From assembly GCA_004299705.1 (NCBI GenBank), contig SCQS01000048.1, forward strand, positions 1 to 64,000: DNA of 64,000 nucleotides, read 5' to 3'. The translations under genes and the position numbers were made by a program. Of this stretch, positions 1 to 9,273 are shown in pieces. The stretch is from Rhodanobacteraceae bacterium. Lineage in GTDB: Bacteria; Pseudomonadota; Gammaproteobacteria; Xanthomonadales; Rhodanobacteraceae. The notes beneath the pieces are model-generated. The model was not told the origin of the DNA, ran no database searches, and was given only the letters and a program-made list of their open reading frames with translations. The stretch's first letter is position 1. Every line of letters starts with the position of its first letter.

Positions 1-107
1 TCCGCGCCCAGATCGTCGACGAACGAGGCGTTTGGCGTAACGTCCTCTTCCTTGACCCCCAACTGATCGACCACGATCTTCTTGACGCGCTCTTCGATGC
101 TGCTCAT
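1..107 (-). CDS. acpP: Acyl carrier protein, N-terminal part (cut by window edge)
   Basis: This is the first 35 codons of the acyl carrier protein that carries growing acyl chains on a phosphopantetheine arm during type II fatty-acid synthesis in the cytoplasm. The visible N-terminus begins [18 protein letters not shown] and runs into the acidic SFVDDLGA segment just before the expected DSLD attachment serine, which lies outside the window. A GGGAGG ribosome site sits about nine bases upstream of the ATG. It follows fabG on the same strand, the usual order in this cluster. The identification is very secure; only completeness is missing. Confidence 0.95.
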   Translation of the reverse strand, partial: MSSIEERVKKIVVDQLGVKEEDVTPNASFVDDLGA

Positions 108-291
108 GAGACAGTGCCTCCCGAAAAAAAACGTTCGAGGTCGGGCCGGGCCCTTCCCCACTCGACCCGCACGCGTCGCAAGACCCGCACGGTACGGATT
201 TCAATCGAACCCACGGGTCCACCAAGCTACGGGGTCAACGTGGCAATTCCATGGCCGGCTGGTCCGCGCCAGCCATGACACGAAAGTCGCA

Positions 292-320
292 ATGGTACCC
301 GGTTCTGCCCCCCAATTGAA
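292..320 (-). promoter_or_regulatory. Possible acpP promoter
   Basis: In the 224-base gap between fabG and acpP, the minus strand reads TTCAAT, 17 bases, TACCAT. The spacing is ideal but both hexamers are weak matches to the sigma-70 consensus. It would give acpP a long leader of about 175 bases. A private acpP promoter is common because ACP is needed in far higher amounts than FabG. Nothing else is seen in this gap. Confidence 0.25.
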
Positions 321-331
321 CACGCGCGAAA

Positions 332-1075
332 TCAAGCCATGTACATGCCACCATTCACGTGCAGCGTCTCGCCCGTGATGTAACTGGCAGCCGGCGACGC
401 CAGGAACGCGACGGCATGCGCGACATCGGCCGAGGCACCCAGCCGGCCCAGCGCGATGGTGCCCTCCAGCGCCTTGCGCTGTTCGTCGCTGAGGGCACGG
501 GTCATGTCGGTGTCGATGAAACCCGGCGCGACCACGTTGACGGTGATGCCACGCGAACCGACTTCGCGTGCCAGCGATTTCGAGAACGCGATGATGCCGG
601 CCTTGGCTGCCGCGTAATTGGTCTGCCCCGGATTGCCGGTAACACCGACGACGGATGCGATGTTGACGATGCGACCTTTGCGTGCCTTCATCATCGTGCG
701 CATCACCGCCTTCGACGTGCGATACACCGACGTCAGGTTGGTGTCGAGGATGGCCTGCCAATCCTCGTCCTTCATCCGCATCAGCAACTGGTCGCGGGTG
801 ATGCCGGCGTTGTTGACGAGAATGTTCAGGCCGCCGTGCTGCTTCACGATCGCCTCGATCAACGCCTCCACCGCGGTGCCATCGGTCACGTTCAGCACGC
901 GGCCTTCGCCACCCTGCGCGGACAGGCGCTGCGTGATCGCCTGCGCGCCGGCTGCGGACGTCGCGGTGCCGATCACCTTCGCGCCTTGCGCCGCCAGCTC
1001 GTCCGCGATCGCGGCGCCGATGCCGCGCGTGGCGCCGGTGACCAGCGCGATCTCACCCTCAAACATTCGATTCAT
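332..1075 (-). CDS. fabG: 3-oxoacyl-[ACP] reductase FabG
   Basis: NADPH-dependent reductase that converts 3-oxoacyl-ACP to 3-hydroxyacyl-ACP, the first reduction of each elongation cycle. It is a short-chain dehydrogenase of 247 residues, the normal length. It has the TGATRGIG cofactor loop at 13-20, NNAG at 88-91 and the catalytic tetrad N113, S141, Y154 and K158 in the YAAAK motif. The C-terminus ends in the usual GGMYMA. It lies between fabD and acpP on the same strand. The 127-base gap to fabD contains a palindromic repeat (1121-1184), so part of the cluster may be separated transcriptionally. Confidence 0.97.
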   Translation of the reverse strand: MNRMFEGEIALVTGATRGIGAAIADELAAQGAKVIGTATSAAGAQAITQRLSAQGGEGRVLNVTDGTAVEALIEAIVKQHGGLNILVNNAGITRDQLLMRMKDEDWQAILDTNLTSVYRTSKAVMRTMMKARKGRIVNIASVVGVTGNPGQTNYAAAKAGIIAFSKSLAREVGSRGITVNVVAPGFIDTDMTRALSDEQRKALEGTIALGRLGASADVAHAVAFLASPAASYITGETLHVNGGMYMA

Positions 1076-1120
1076 GGTTACTGCACCTGTTGACCGGGTC
1101 GAACAACAGCAAGAAGCCTC

Positions 1121-1184
1121 TGACGCGGATTTACGCGGATGTACGCGGATAAAAATCTGCTTTTATCCGCGTTGATCCGCGTCA
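1121..1184. repeat. Dispersed GACGCGGAT palindrome, copy 1
   Basis: The left arm has three spaced CGCGGAT units and the right arm has the complementary ATCCGCG units, beginning TGACGCGGAT and ending ATCCGCGTCA. The centre is an A/T-rich loop. The same design recurs at 14785-14863, 21505-21569 and 44161-44225, always at gene boundaries. It could fold into a long hairpin in either transcript. This copy separates fabD from fabG. Confidence 0.85.
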
Positions 1185-1202
1185 AAAAGCTTTTGCTTGA
1201 CT

Positions 1203-2186
1203 TCATTGACTCTCCACGAGCGCCGCGCGCAATTCCGCGGGCGTGCCCAGCGCGCGCGCATCGATGGCCTTGTCGATGCGCTTGCACAGCCCCGTCAGCA
1301 CCTTGCCGGGGCCGCATTCGAAAATCCGGGTGGCGCCGTTCTTGACCAGCGATTGCACCGTGTCGGTCCACAGCACCGGCATGTACAACTGGCGCTCCAG
1401 CGCGGCGCGGATGAACTCGATGCCGACGTGCGCCTTGGCGTCCGCGTTCTGCAGCACCGGGATGGTCGGCACCTGCCACGGCAATTCGGCCATCCGGGCG
1501 GCCAATTGCTGCGCTGCCTCGCGCATCAACGGCGTGTGCGAAGGCACCGATACGGCCAACTTGATGACCTTGCGCACGCCCAGTTCGCCCAGCCGCTGCG
1601 CGGCCCGGTCGACCGCGCCCACGTTGCCCGCGATCACCAACTGGCCGGGGCTGTTGTAGTTGGCCGGGGTCACGATCTCGGCGCCCGACACTTCCTTGCA
1701 GACGTTGCGGATCACTTCGTCGTCCGCGCCGATGACCGCCGCCATCGAACCCACGCCGGCCGGTACCGCGGCCTGCATCAAGCGGCCGCGTTCGGCCACC
1801 AGCGCCGCCGCCTCGCGCAACGGCAGCGCACCGGCACACACCAGCGCCGAATATTCACCGAGGCTGTGCCCGGCCATCTGCGCCGGCATGGGGCCGCCCT
1901 GCGCCTGCCACGTGCGCCACACCGCGACGCTGGCGGCGAGCAATACGGGCTGGGTGTTTTCGGTCTTGCCGAGTTCTGCTTCCGGACCGTTCTGCGCGAG
2001 CGCCCACAAGTCCATGCCCGCGCCGTCGGAGGCTTCCTCGAAGACTTTGCGGACTTCCGGAAATTCGGCCGCGAGCTCGGCCAGCATCCCGACCGATTGC
2101 GAACCCTGGCCGGGGAAGACGAAGGCGAGAGCCGGGACCGGGGACCGGGAACCGGGGACCGGGTTGTTGGAAGTGTTGTCGCTCAT
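1203..2186 (-). CDS. fabD: Malonyl-CoA:ACP transacylase FabD
   Basis: Transfers malonyl from CoA to ACP to supply the extender unit for fatty-acid synthesis. The 327-residue protein has the FPGQGSQ oxyanion-hole motif near 24-30, the nucleophile S108 in GHSLG and the catalytic H217 in VPSHTPL. The ATG at 2186 is chosen; a TTG three codons upstream is possible. The mature fold normally begins close to LAFVFPGQ, so about 18 residues at the N-terminus are extra. They are largely encoded by a GGGACCGGGGACC repeat (2133-2163) that is matched by an inverted copy upstream at 2256-2286. It is flanked by fabH and fabG. Confidence 0.96.
   Translation of the reverse strand: MSDNTSNNPVPGSRSPVPALAFVFPGQGSQSVGMLAELAAEFPEVRKVFEEASDGAGMDLWALAQNGPEAELGKTENTQPVLLAASVAVWRTWQAQGGPMPAQMAGHSLGEYSALVCAGALPLREAAALVAERGRLMQAAVPAGVGSMAAVIGADDEVIRNVCKEVSGAEIVTPANYNSPGQLVIAGNVGAVDRAAQRLGELGVRKVIKLAVSVPSHTPLMREAAQQLAARMAELPWQVPTIPVLQNADAKAHVGIEFIRAALERQLYMPVLWTDTVQSLVKNGATRIFECGPGKVLTGLCKRIDKAIDARALGTPAELRAALVESQ
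2133..2163. repeat. GGGACCGGGGACC repeat inside the fabD 5' end
   Basis: Iterated CCGGGACCGGGGACC units on the plus strand. They encode the Pro/Ser/Arg-rich stretch around residues 9-18 of FabD. An inverted version lies at 2256-2286, so the two could pair across the fabD start region. Confidence 0.8.
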
Positions 2187-2255
2187 TGGAATCAACCGAG
2201 TGCTGTTGCGGTGATCGCAAAACGCTGAAGGTCAATGCGCCGCTGCTTTTGCTTT

Positions 2256-2286
2256 TCCGGTCCCCGGTCCCTGGTCCCCGGTCCCG
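2256..2286. repeat. Inverted partner of the GGGACC repeat before fabD
   Basis: Iterated GGTCCCCGGTCCC units on the plus strand, the reverse complement of the units at 2133-2163. It lies in the fabH-fabD gap, about 70 bases upstream of the fabD ATG. In the minus-strand mRNA it could pair with the repeat inside fabD and mask the start region. Confidence 0.75.
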
Positions 2287-2289
2287 CTT

Positions 2290-3258
2290 TCAATACCTCA
2301 CCATCGCCGACGCCCAGGTGAACCCGCCGCCGAATGCTTCCAGCAACAGGTTCTGGCCGCGCTTGACGCGCCCGGTACGCACCGCGGCATCCAGTGCCAG
2401 CGGCACCGAACCCGAAGACGTGTTGGCGTGCTTGTCGACGGTGACGATCACCTGCTCCATCGACATGCCGAGCCGCTTGGCGGTGGCTTCGATGATGCGC
2501 AGGTTGGCCTGGTGCGGAATCAGGAAATCGATCTGGTCGGCGTGCATGTTGGCGGCTTGCAGCGTCTCGTCGACCAGCGCATCCAGCGTCTTCACCGCGA
2601 CCTTGAACACCTCGCGGCCGCGCATGTTGATGCGCACGCCGTGGTTCTTCTCGTCCTTGAATCCCACCGAGACGCCGACCGGGTTGTACAGCAAATCCTT
2701 GTAGCCACCGTCGGCGTGCAGGCAGGTCGCGAGGATTCCGGGTTCGTCGGAAGCTTCCAGCACCACCGCGCCCGCCCCGTCGCCGAACAGCACGCAGGTT
2801 TCGCGCTCGCTCCAGTCGACCATGCGGGTCAGGGTTTCCGCGCCCATCACCAGCGCCTTTTTCACCTGCCCCGCGCGAATGAAATTGTTGGCGACACCCA
2901 GCGCGTACATGAAACCCGAGCACGCGGCGTTGACGTCGAAAGCCATGCAGCCGTTCGCGCCCAGCCGGTGCTGGATCAGGCACGCGGTCGCGGGAAACAC
3001 GATGTCGGGGGTGGTGGTGCCGAGGATCACCATGTCCAGGTCGGACGCCTTGACGCCGGCGTCGGCCAGAGCCTGTTGTCCCGCGCGAAACGCGAGATCG
3101 CCGGTGGTTTCGCCATCGGCCGCGATGCGGCGTTCACGGATACCGGTGCGGCTGCGAATCCATTCGTCGCTGGTATCGACGATCTTTTCGAGATCGGCGT
3201 TGGTGACGACGCGTTCGGGCAGCGCACCGCCGGTGGCGAGGATGCGGGCGTAGGTCAA
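2290..3258 (-). CDS. fabH: 3-oxoacyl-[ACP] synthase III FabH
   Basis: Condenses an acyl-CoA primer with malonyl-ACP to start each fatty acid. The 322-residue thiolase-fold protein has the nucleophile C113 in NAACSGF, H249 in PHQAN and N279, the KAS III triad. The start is TTG: an in-frame TGA lies two codons upstream, and the TTG has a GGGGAA ribosome site and gives the family N-terminus TYARILATGGALPERVV. Weak TTG initiation could be a rate control. In many proteobacteria plsX lies between rpmF and fabH; here there is only a terminator. Confidence 0.96.
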   Translation of the reverse strand: MTYARILATGGALPERVVTNADLEKIVDTSDEWIRSRTGIRERRIAADGETTGDLAFRAGQQALADAGVKASDLDMVILGTTTPDIVFPATACLIQHRLGANGCMAFDVNAACSGFMYALGVANNFIRAGQVKKALVMGAETLTRMVDWSERETCVLFGDGAGAVVLEASDEPGILATCLHADGGYKDLLYNPVGVSVGFKDEKNHGVRINMRGREVFKVAVKTLDALVDETLQAANMHADQIDFLIPHQANLRIIEATAKRLGMSMEQVIVTVDKHANTSSGSVPLALDAAVRTGRVKRGQNLLLEAFGGGFTWASAMVRY

Positions 3259-3292
3259 GGCTCAGGTTCCCCATTCAAGCTTTGCGCACACG

Positions 3293-3325
3293 AAAAAACG
3301 CGACGGCGCCCAGAAGCGCCGCGCG
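3293..3325 (-). terminator. Intrinsic terminator after rpmF
   Basis: On the minus strand a GC-rich stem (CGCG plus CGGCGC arms, 3299-3309 with 3316-3325) closed by a TTCTGGG loop is followed by six T residues. It lies 29 bases past the rpmF stop and before fabH. It should end the yceD-rpmF transcript, so fabH needs its own promoter or read-through. Confidence 0.85.
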
Positions 3326-3353
3326 CGGGTTTGCAGCTTTGCCGCCAACGAGG

Positions 3354-3548
3354 TCAATCCTCGTCGACGACTGCCTGCTTGTCCTCGATCACCTTGCGGC
3401 CACGGTAGTAGCCGTCCTTGGTGATGTGATGGCGGCGATGGATCTCGCCCGAGGTCGGATCGGTGGCGAGCTGGACCTTGTCCAGTGAATCGTGCGCGCG
3501 GCGCATGCCGCGGCGGGATGGGGATGTGCGACTCTTTGCAACGGCCAT
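3354..3548 (-). CDS. rpmF: 50S ribosomal protein bL32
   Basis: Small basic protein of the large ribosomal subunit. The N-terminus [20 protein letters not shown] is diagnostic of bL32, and the middle has the usual [12 protein letters not shown] segment. Length is 64 residues, at the long end of the family because of an acidic [10 protein letters not shown] tail. No zinc-binding cysteine pairs are present, so this is the zinc-independent form. yceD lies 22 bases upstream, the standard pairing. Confidence 0.97.
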   Translation of the reverse strand: MAVAKSRTSPSRRGMRRAHDSLDKVQLATDPTSGEIHRRHHITKDGYYRGRKVIEDKQAVVDED

Positions 3549-3570
3549 GACGGCTCTCCTGATAAAAGCT

Positions 3571-4110
3571 TCAACGGTGTTTCTTGTGGGTTTCGAGCAG
3601 CTCGCGCAAATCCGCGAACGGATGCGTCACTGCTTCTTCCCGCTCCGCATCCTGCGGCGCCTGCCCGGGCGTGCTCCTTTCGCCCTGCAATGCTTCGCTG
3701 CCGGGCTTGACGGGCACCAGCGGCAAGGCCAGCAACAACTCATCCTCGATCACCCGGCGCGGCTGCAACGCGCCGTGATCCAGCAACAACGGCTCGCATT
3801 CCCCCGGCAACGCCGCCGCATCTTCTTCCTCGGCGAGCAACCCGAGCCGCGTATCGACTTCGACCGGCCATTCGAAAAGCTGCAGCGTACGCTGACATTC
3901 CAGCGTCAGGCGCGCGGCCAGACGAACATGCAACTCGGGGCCACCGAGCTGGCCTTGTTCGAAGTCGAGATTATAGGCGACCTCGCCCGAATCCTTCGCC
4001 AGCGCGTCCACCAATCGCGGCAAATCCGCGACCGGCAGCATACCTTCGAAGGACCGCCGCCCGGCCACCATGCGTTCGGCATCCACGCTGGCTGGCAGGG
4101 ACGCGGACAT
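3571..4110 (-). CDS. yceD: YceD/DUF177 family, 23S rRNA accumulation protein
   Basis: 179-residue member of DUF177 (YceD), a family needed for normal 23S rRNA levels and almost always encoded just before rpmF, as here. The conserved central part runs from the [12 protein letters not shown] segment to [17 protein letters not shown]. This copy lacks the first cysteine of the usual CxxC. An acidic stretch [11 protein letters not shown] follows, with a D/E-rich C-terminal half. It shares a transcript with rpmF. Assignment is by length, context and the LTLECQR pattern. Confidence 0.88.
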   Translation of the reverse strand: MSASLPASVDAERMVAGRRSFEGMLPVADLPRLVDALAKDSGEVAYNLDFEQGQLGGPELHVRLAARLTLECQRTLQLFEWPVEVDTRLGLLAEEEDAAALPGECEPLLLDHGALQPRRVIEDELLLALPLVPVKPGSEALQGERSTPGQAPQDAEREEAVTHPFADLRELLETHKKHR

Positions 4111-4180
4111 AAGCGCGGAATGCTAGATTCCGCACTGCACAAAGTCAACCGTCGAGCATTGGGGCGACTTGGCCCGTATC

Positions 4181-4684
4181 ATGCTTGCCATTCCTGCGTC
4201 GAGATCGCAAGGCCCGCATTTGACATCCGTCCCCGCCTCCTCGCTTGCCATCATCCTGCCCGCGCTGGTGGCGGTCGTCGCCTGCGGCGTGGTCGTCTGG
4301 CTGCTGGTGCGCCAGATGCACCGCCAGCACACCCTGCGCACGCTGTATCTCGAAGCCGACGGCATCGAGCACGACCTGAAAGAATGCCGCCAGCGCCTGC
4401 AACGCGCACACGCTTCCATGTCGATCGGCCCCGACCAGCCTGCCGCTGGCGAAGCGCATGCCAAACACGCCATCGACGCCGCCTTGCGCGACTTGCTGGC
4501 GCATCGCCTGTGGCTGCGCGACGAATCCGACCACGCCAGCCAGCGCGAACTGGACGCCGCCGTCACCGCGATGGGCAAGGCGCGCGGCGCGCTCGGCCAG
4601 CAGTTGCGCGAACTGGATTCCGCCCAGCGCGCGCTGGAAACCGCGGTGCGCGAGAAAATCGAAGACCTCTCGCAACAACCATGA
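4181..4684 (+). CDS. Small membrane protein with coiled-coil tail, unknown function
   Basis: 167-residue protein with one N-terminal transmembrane helix (about residues 20-43, LAIILPALVAVV then a VVVWLLV run). A long charged helical region rich in Arg, Glu, Gln and Ala follows, with heptad-like spacing and two predicted coiled-coil stretches. This single-pass anchor plus coiled coil suggests a structural or scaffold role at the inner membrane, but no known family is recognised. A TTG at 4169 is an alternative start. Its stop overlaps the maf start in ATGA, so the two are translationally coupled. It is divergent from yceD. Confidence 0.7.
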   Translation: MLAIPASRSQGPHLTSVPASSLAIILPALVAVVACGVVVWLLVRQMHRQHTLRTLYLEADGIEHDLKECRQRLQRAHASMSIGPDQPAAGEAHAKHAIDAALRDLLAHRLWLRDESDHASQRELDAAVTAMGKARGALGQQLRELDSAQRALETAVREKIEDLSQQP

Positions 4685-5265
4685 ATACGCCCAGGATCGT
4701 GCTGGCCTCGACCTCGCGCTACCGGGCCGAACTGCTGCGGCGCATCATCCCCGAGTTTGAACAGATGTCCCCCGGTGTGGACGAGCCGGAGCTGCCCGGC
4801 GAGCCGCCACGGGTGCGTGCATCACGGCTGGCCGTGGCCAAGGCTCGGGACATTGCCTCGAACCTGGGCGACGCGCTGGTAATCGGCTCAGACCAGGTCG
4901 CCGCGTTGGGCGACCACGTGTTGCACAAGCCCGTCAGCATCGAAAATGCACACGAACAGTTGCGTGCAAGCAGCGGAAAATCCGTGGATTTCTTCACCGG
5001 CCTGTGCGTGATCGACAACCTTGACGGCCGACACCACGAAGTACTGGACCATACGCAAGTCGTGTTCCGCACGCTGACCGATGCGGAAATCGCGCGCTAC
5101 GTCGCGCTCGAACGCCCGCTCGATTGCGCCGGCAGCTTCAAATCCGAAGGCGCCGGGATTGGCTTGTTCGAGCGGATCGAAAGCCAGGACCCGACCGCCT
5201 TGATCGGTTTGCCGCTGATCGCGCTGGCGCGGATGCTGCGCGCGGCCGGCATCGCCGTCCCCTGA
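4681..5265 (+). CDS. maf: Maf-like nucleoside triphosphate pyrophosphatase
   Basis: Housekeeping pyrophosphatase that hydrolyses non-canonical or methylated NTPs to monophosphates. The 194-residue protein has the N-terminal ASTSRYRAELL motif (9-19), GVDEPELPGE, the SDQV signature near 79-82 and the GSFKSEG segment near the C-terminus, matching the YceF subgroup. Its ATG overlaps the preceding stop by four bases, giving tight coupling to the small membrane protein. In other proteobacteria the YceF-type maf gene often lies near yceD-rpmF, which fits this position. Confidence 0.93.
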   Translation: MNTPRIVLASTSRYRAELLRRIIPEFEQMSPGVDEPELPGEPPRVRASRLAVAKARDIASNLGDALVIGSDQVAALGDHVLHKPVSIENAHEQLRASSGKSVDFFTGLCVIDNLDGRHHEVLDHTQVVFRTLTDAEIARYVALERPLDCAGSFKSEGAGIGLFERIESQDPTALIGLPLIALARMLRAAGIAVP

Positions 5266-5330
5266 TTCCACGCGACCGCGACGGCTCCCGTCGTACACTG
5301 CCGGCAAATCCAGCGTACTTGGGAGCGGGA

Positions 5331-6287
<957 letters not shown>

Positions 6288-6293
6288 TCGGGC

Positions 6294-7256
6294 ATGGACG
6301 CCGCGATGCACGGGGAACGCGGGAACCTGGTGGCGCGGATCCGTAGCTGGTTTCCGGCGCTCGAACGCGGACGCAGCCCGGAAGCCTTGCCGATCCGGCT
6401 GGACCGCCGCCGCATCTACATCGTGCCGACGCGCGCCGGGCTCGGCTTCGCGGTGCTGCTGGCCACGATGCTGACCGGCGCACTCAACTACCAGAACAAC
6501 GCGGCGCTGCTGCTGACCTGCATGCTCGGCGCCGCGCTGGCTTCCAGCATGCTGCTGACCTGGCGGGAACTGCACGACCTGACCCTGCGCTCGCTGCACG
6601 CGGACCACGGCTTCTGTGATGCGCGCCTGCCGATCCACCTGGCCTTCGCGGACGACGGGCGCGCGCGGCCGGGATTGCACATCGCACTGGATGCCATCCA
6701 GCAACCCTGCCCCTTGCGGCGCGGCGTCGGCCGGGCCAGCGTGACCATGCCGACCGACACGCGCGGCTGGGTGCCAGTGCCGCGCATGAAATTGTCCAGC
6801 ACGCTGCCGTTCGGCCTGTTCCGCGCGTGGAGCTGGATCACCCCGAACCAACATGTTCTGGTCTATCCGCGCATCCTGCGCGATGACCGGCCACGCCAAC
6901 GCAACAACGACCCGAACGAGCGCATTGCCGGCAGCGACGAATTCGCGAGCCTGCGCGATTACCACGCGGGCGACCCGATCCGGCACGTCGCCTGGAAAGC
7001 CAGCGCGCGCCACGATCATCTGCTGGTGCGCGAATTCGACAGCGCCGCGCCGGGCCAGCCGCTGCGCTTCGACTGGAATGCGCTGTCGGGCGTGGATCGT
7101 GAAACCCGCATCGCGCGCCTCACCGGTTGGGTATGCGACGCCTACGCCGCGGCGCATCCGTGGATCCTGATCCTCGAAGACCGCCGCCCGCTGGGCCCGG
7201 CCAGCGACGCCGCACACTACCACCGTTGCCTGACCGCGCTGGCGGAGTTGCCATGA
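6294..7256 (+). CDS. DUF58 domain protein (MoxR partner)
   Basis: 320-residue protein with two hydrophobic segments near 45-85 and a DUF58 core carrying the signature SLRDYHAGDPIRHVAWK (about residues 219-235) followed by the LLVREF strand. DUF58 is related to von Willebrand A folds and is thought to bind MoxR, but its biochemical role is unproven. It starts six bases after moxR and overlaps the next gene by ATGA. An alternative ATG lies at 6306. Confidence 0.9.
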   Translation: MDAAMHGERGNLVARIRSWFPALERGRSPEALPIRLDRRRIYIVPTRAGLGFAVLLATMLTGALNYQNNAALLLTCMLGAALASSMLLTWRELHDLTLRSLHADHGFCDARLPIHLAFADDGRARPGLHIALDAIQQPCPLRRGVGRASVTMPTDTRGWVPVPRMKLSSTLPFGLFRAWSWITPNQHVLVYPRILRDDRPRQRNNDPNERIAGSDEFASLRDYHAGDPIRHVAWKASARHDHLLVREFDSAAPGQPLRFDWNALSGVDRETRIARLTGWVCDAYAAAHPWILILEDRRPLGPASDAAHYHRCLTALAELP

Positions 7257-9244
7257 AACACCGGCGCGTGCCGCCCGGAACGCGCGACGAGGCCTGGGCG
7301 CTCGCGACCCTGCCGTTCAACCTGTTGTGCCTCACGGTGGTGTGCGTGCTGGCCGCACACGCGCCGCACATGCCGGTGTGGTACACGGCGGCGTTGTTCG
7401 CGATCGTGCTGGCGCGCTGGTGGCAACGGCGGCAGGAGCATCGGCGCGTCTCGGCGTGGCTGCGGATCGTGTTGCTGATTGCCGTGCTGGCGGCGGTGAT
7501 CGCGGTCTACGGCACGCCGTTCGGTCGCGAGCCGGGCGCGGCGATCGTGTGCGGGCTGCTGGTGGTCAAGTTGCTGGAAAGCGAGCGTCTGCGCGACGCA
7601 CGCATGACGGTCGGCTTCGCCTGCTTCATCCTGATGAGCGCGCTGCTGTTCGACCAGTCGCTGGCCTTCACGGTCGTGGTCGGTTTGATGCTGCTGCCGG
7701 CGCTGGCGACGCTGCGCGCACTGGAACCCGGTCTGCCTGAAGATCGCTGGCTGCCCGCGTTCAAGACCGGCACGGTGCTGCTGGCGGCCAGCCTGCCCGC
7801 GGCGTTGTTGGGGTTCCTGCTGATTCCGCGCCTGGCGACACCGCTGTGGGGCGCGGCCGGCAACGGCGTGGCACGCACCGGCATCAGCGACCGCATGGCG
7901 CCGGGCGACCTGCATTCGCTGCTGACCGACAACGCGGTCGCGATGCGGATCGGTTTCGACGGCGCGCCGCCGCCCGACAGCCAGCGCTATTTCCGCGGAC
8001 TGGTGCTGTGGGAATTCAACGGTCGCGCGTGGCTGCCGGGCGACGCCGCAAAACGCCCGTGGCCACCCGCACCCGTGGCGACGCGCGGACCGCTGGTGCA
8101 TTACGACGTGACGTTGCTGGCCAGCCAGCAGCACTGGCTGTTCGCGCTGGACGTGCCGGTCGCCGCATCCGAAGACGCGCAGATGGGGCCGGACCGCACC
8201 TTGTGGTCGGCCAAGCCCGTGGCCCAGACGCTGCGCTACCGCGTCGCTTCGGCCACCGACTATCGCCTCGGGCCGGCCACGCTCGATCCGCGCCTGCGCG
8301 CGGCGGCCCTGGAATTGCCGGCCGGCTTCGACCCGAGCGCCCGCGCCCTGGCCGAGCGCTGGCGCGCCGCCGCCGGCGCGGACGATATCGCCGTGGTACG
8401 CGACGCGCTGGAACTGTTCCACGACGACGGCTTCGTGTACGACCTCGACGCGCCGCCGCTGGGGCGCAACAGCATCGACGATTTCCTGTTCGACACCAAG
8501 ACCGGCTTCTGCGAACACTACGCCAGCGCCTTCACCTTCCTGATGCGCGCGGCCGGCATCCCGGCACGCGTGGTGGTCGGCTACCAGGGCGGCTACTGGA
8601 ACGCCTTCGCGCATTACCTCTTGATCCGCCAATCCGATGCGCACGCCTGGTCGGAAGTGTGGCTCAAGGGCCGCGGCTGGGTGCGCGTCGATCCGACCGC
8701 CGCGGTCAGCCGGGTGATCCTGGCCAGCACCGGCGGCGCCATGGGCGACGTGGGCGGCGGCGGCACCAGCTGGTGGCTGCCGTGGCGCGACCGCCTGGAC
8801 ATCGTCAATCGCTGGTGGGGACAGACCGTGGTCGGCTTCGACGCGCTGAAACAAAGCCGGCTGTTCACGCCGTTCGGCATCGGCCACGCCACCGCGCAGA
8901 TGCTGGGCATCGCGCTGGCCATCGTGGTGTTCCTCGCGCTCGGGCTGGGCGCGCTGCTCGCGGCGCTGCGCCCGCGCGACAAACCGCGCGATGCGCTGGC
9001 CGCCGCGCAACAGCGTCTGCAGCGCAAGCTTGCGCGCTTCGGCGTCGTGCGCGGCGCGACGGAAGGCCCGCAAGACTTCTTCGCGCGTGGCACGGCGGCC
9101 CTGCCCGATTCGGCATTGACGCTGCGTGCACTGTCAACCGAATACCTTGTGCTGCGTTACGCCTATGCCGAACCACCGCCTGAACGAATCCGCGCATTCG
9201 TGCGCAACGTCCGCCACTTTCGCCCTCGCCGCGTGGTCAAATAG
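7253..9244 (+). CDS. TgpA-like membrane transglutaminase (DUF3488 plus transglutaminase core)
   Basis: 663-residue inner-membrane protein. The first 200 residues hold about six transmembrane helices (DUF3488/TgpA N-terminal domain). A periplasmic transglutaminase-like core carries a papain-type triad: C420 in GFCEHYA, H464 in DAHAWSEVW and D480 in VDPT. A further helix near 575-600 leads to a cytoplasmic DUF4129-like tail. The homologue TgpA of Pseudomonas aeruginosa is essential for viability; its substrate is not known. It overlaps the DUF58 stop by four bases, and moxR, DUF58 and this gene form one operon. Confidence 0.92.
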   Translation: MKHRRVPPGTRDEAWALATLPFNLLCLTVVCVLAAHAPHMPVWYTAALFAIVLARWWQRRQEHRRVSAWLRIVLLIAVLAAVIAVYGTPFGREPGAAIVCGLLVVKLLESERLRDARMTVGFACFILMSALLFDQSLAFTVVVGLMLLPALATLRALEPGLPEDRWLPAFKTGTVLLAASLPAALLGFLLIPRLATPLWGAAGNGVARTGISDRMAPGDLHSLLTDNAVAMRIGFDGAPPPDSQRYFRGLVLWEFNGRAWLPGDAAKRPWPPAPVATRGPLVHYDVTLLASQQHWLFALDVPVAASEDAQMGPDRTLWSAKPVAQTLRYRVASATDYRLGPATLDPRLRAAALELPAGFDPSARALAERWRAAAGADDIAVVRDALELFHDDGFVYDLDAPPLGRNSIDDFLFDTKTGFCEHYASAFTFLMRAAGIPARVVVGYQGGYWNAFAHYLLIRQSDAHAWSEVWLKGRGWVRVDPTAAVSRVILASTGGAMGDVGGGGTSWWLPWRDRLDIVNRWWGQTVVGFDALKQSRLFTPFGIGHATAQMLGIALAIVVFLALGLGALLAALRPRDKPRDALAAAQQRLQRKLARFGVVRGATEGPQDFFARGTAALPDSALTLRALSTEYLVLRYAYAEPPPERIRAFVRNVRHFRPRRVVK

Positions 9245-9273
9245 ACAGCATCAGTTCATCCCGGAGGCCTGTC

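Noticed and set aside
7217-9073. A 618-codon minus-strand frame opposite the transglutaminase gene
   Set aside because: Same shadow effect; composition is rich in Arg, Gln and His with no domain, and the plus strand encodes an intact transglutaminase triad.
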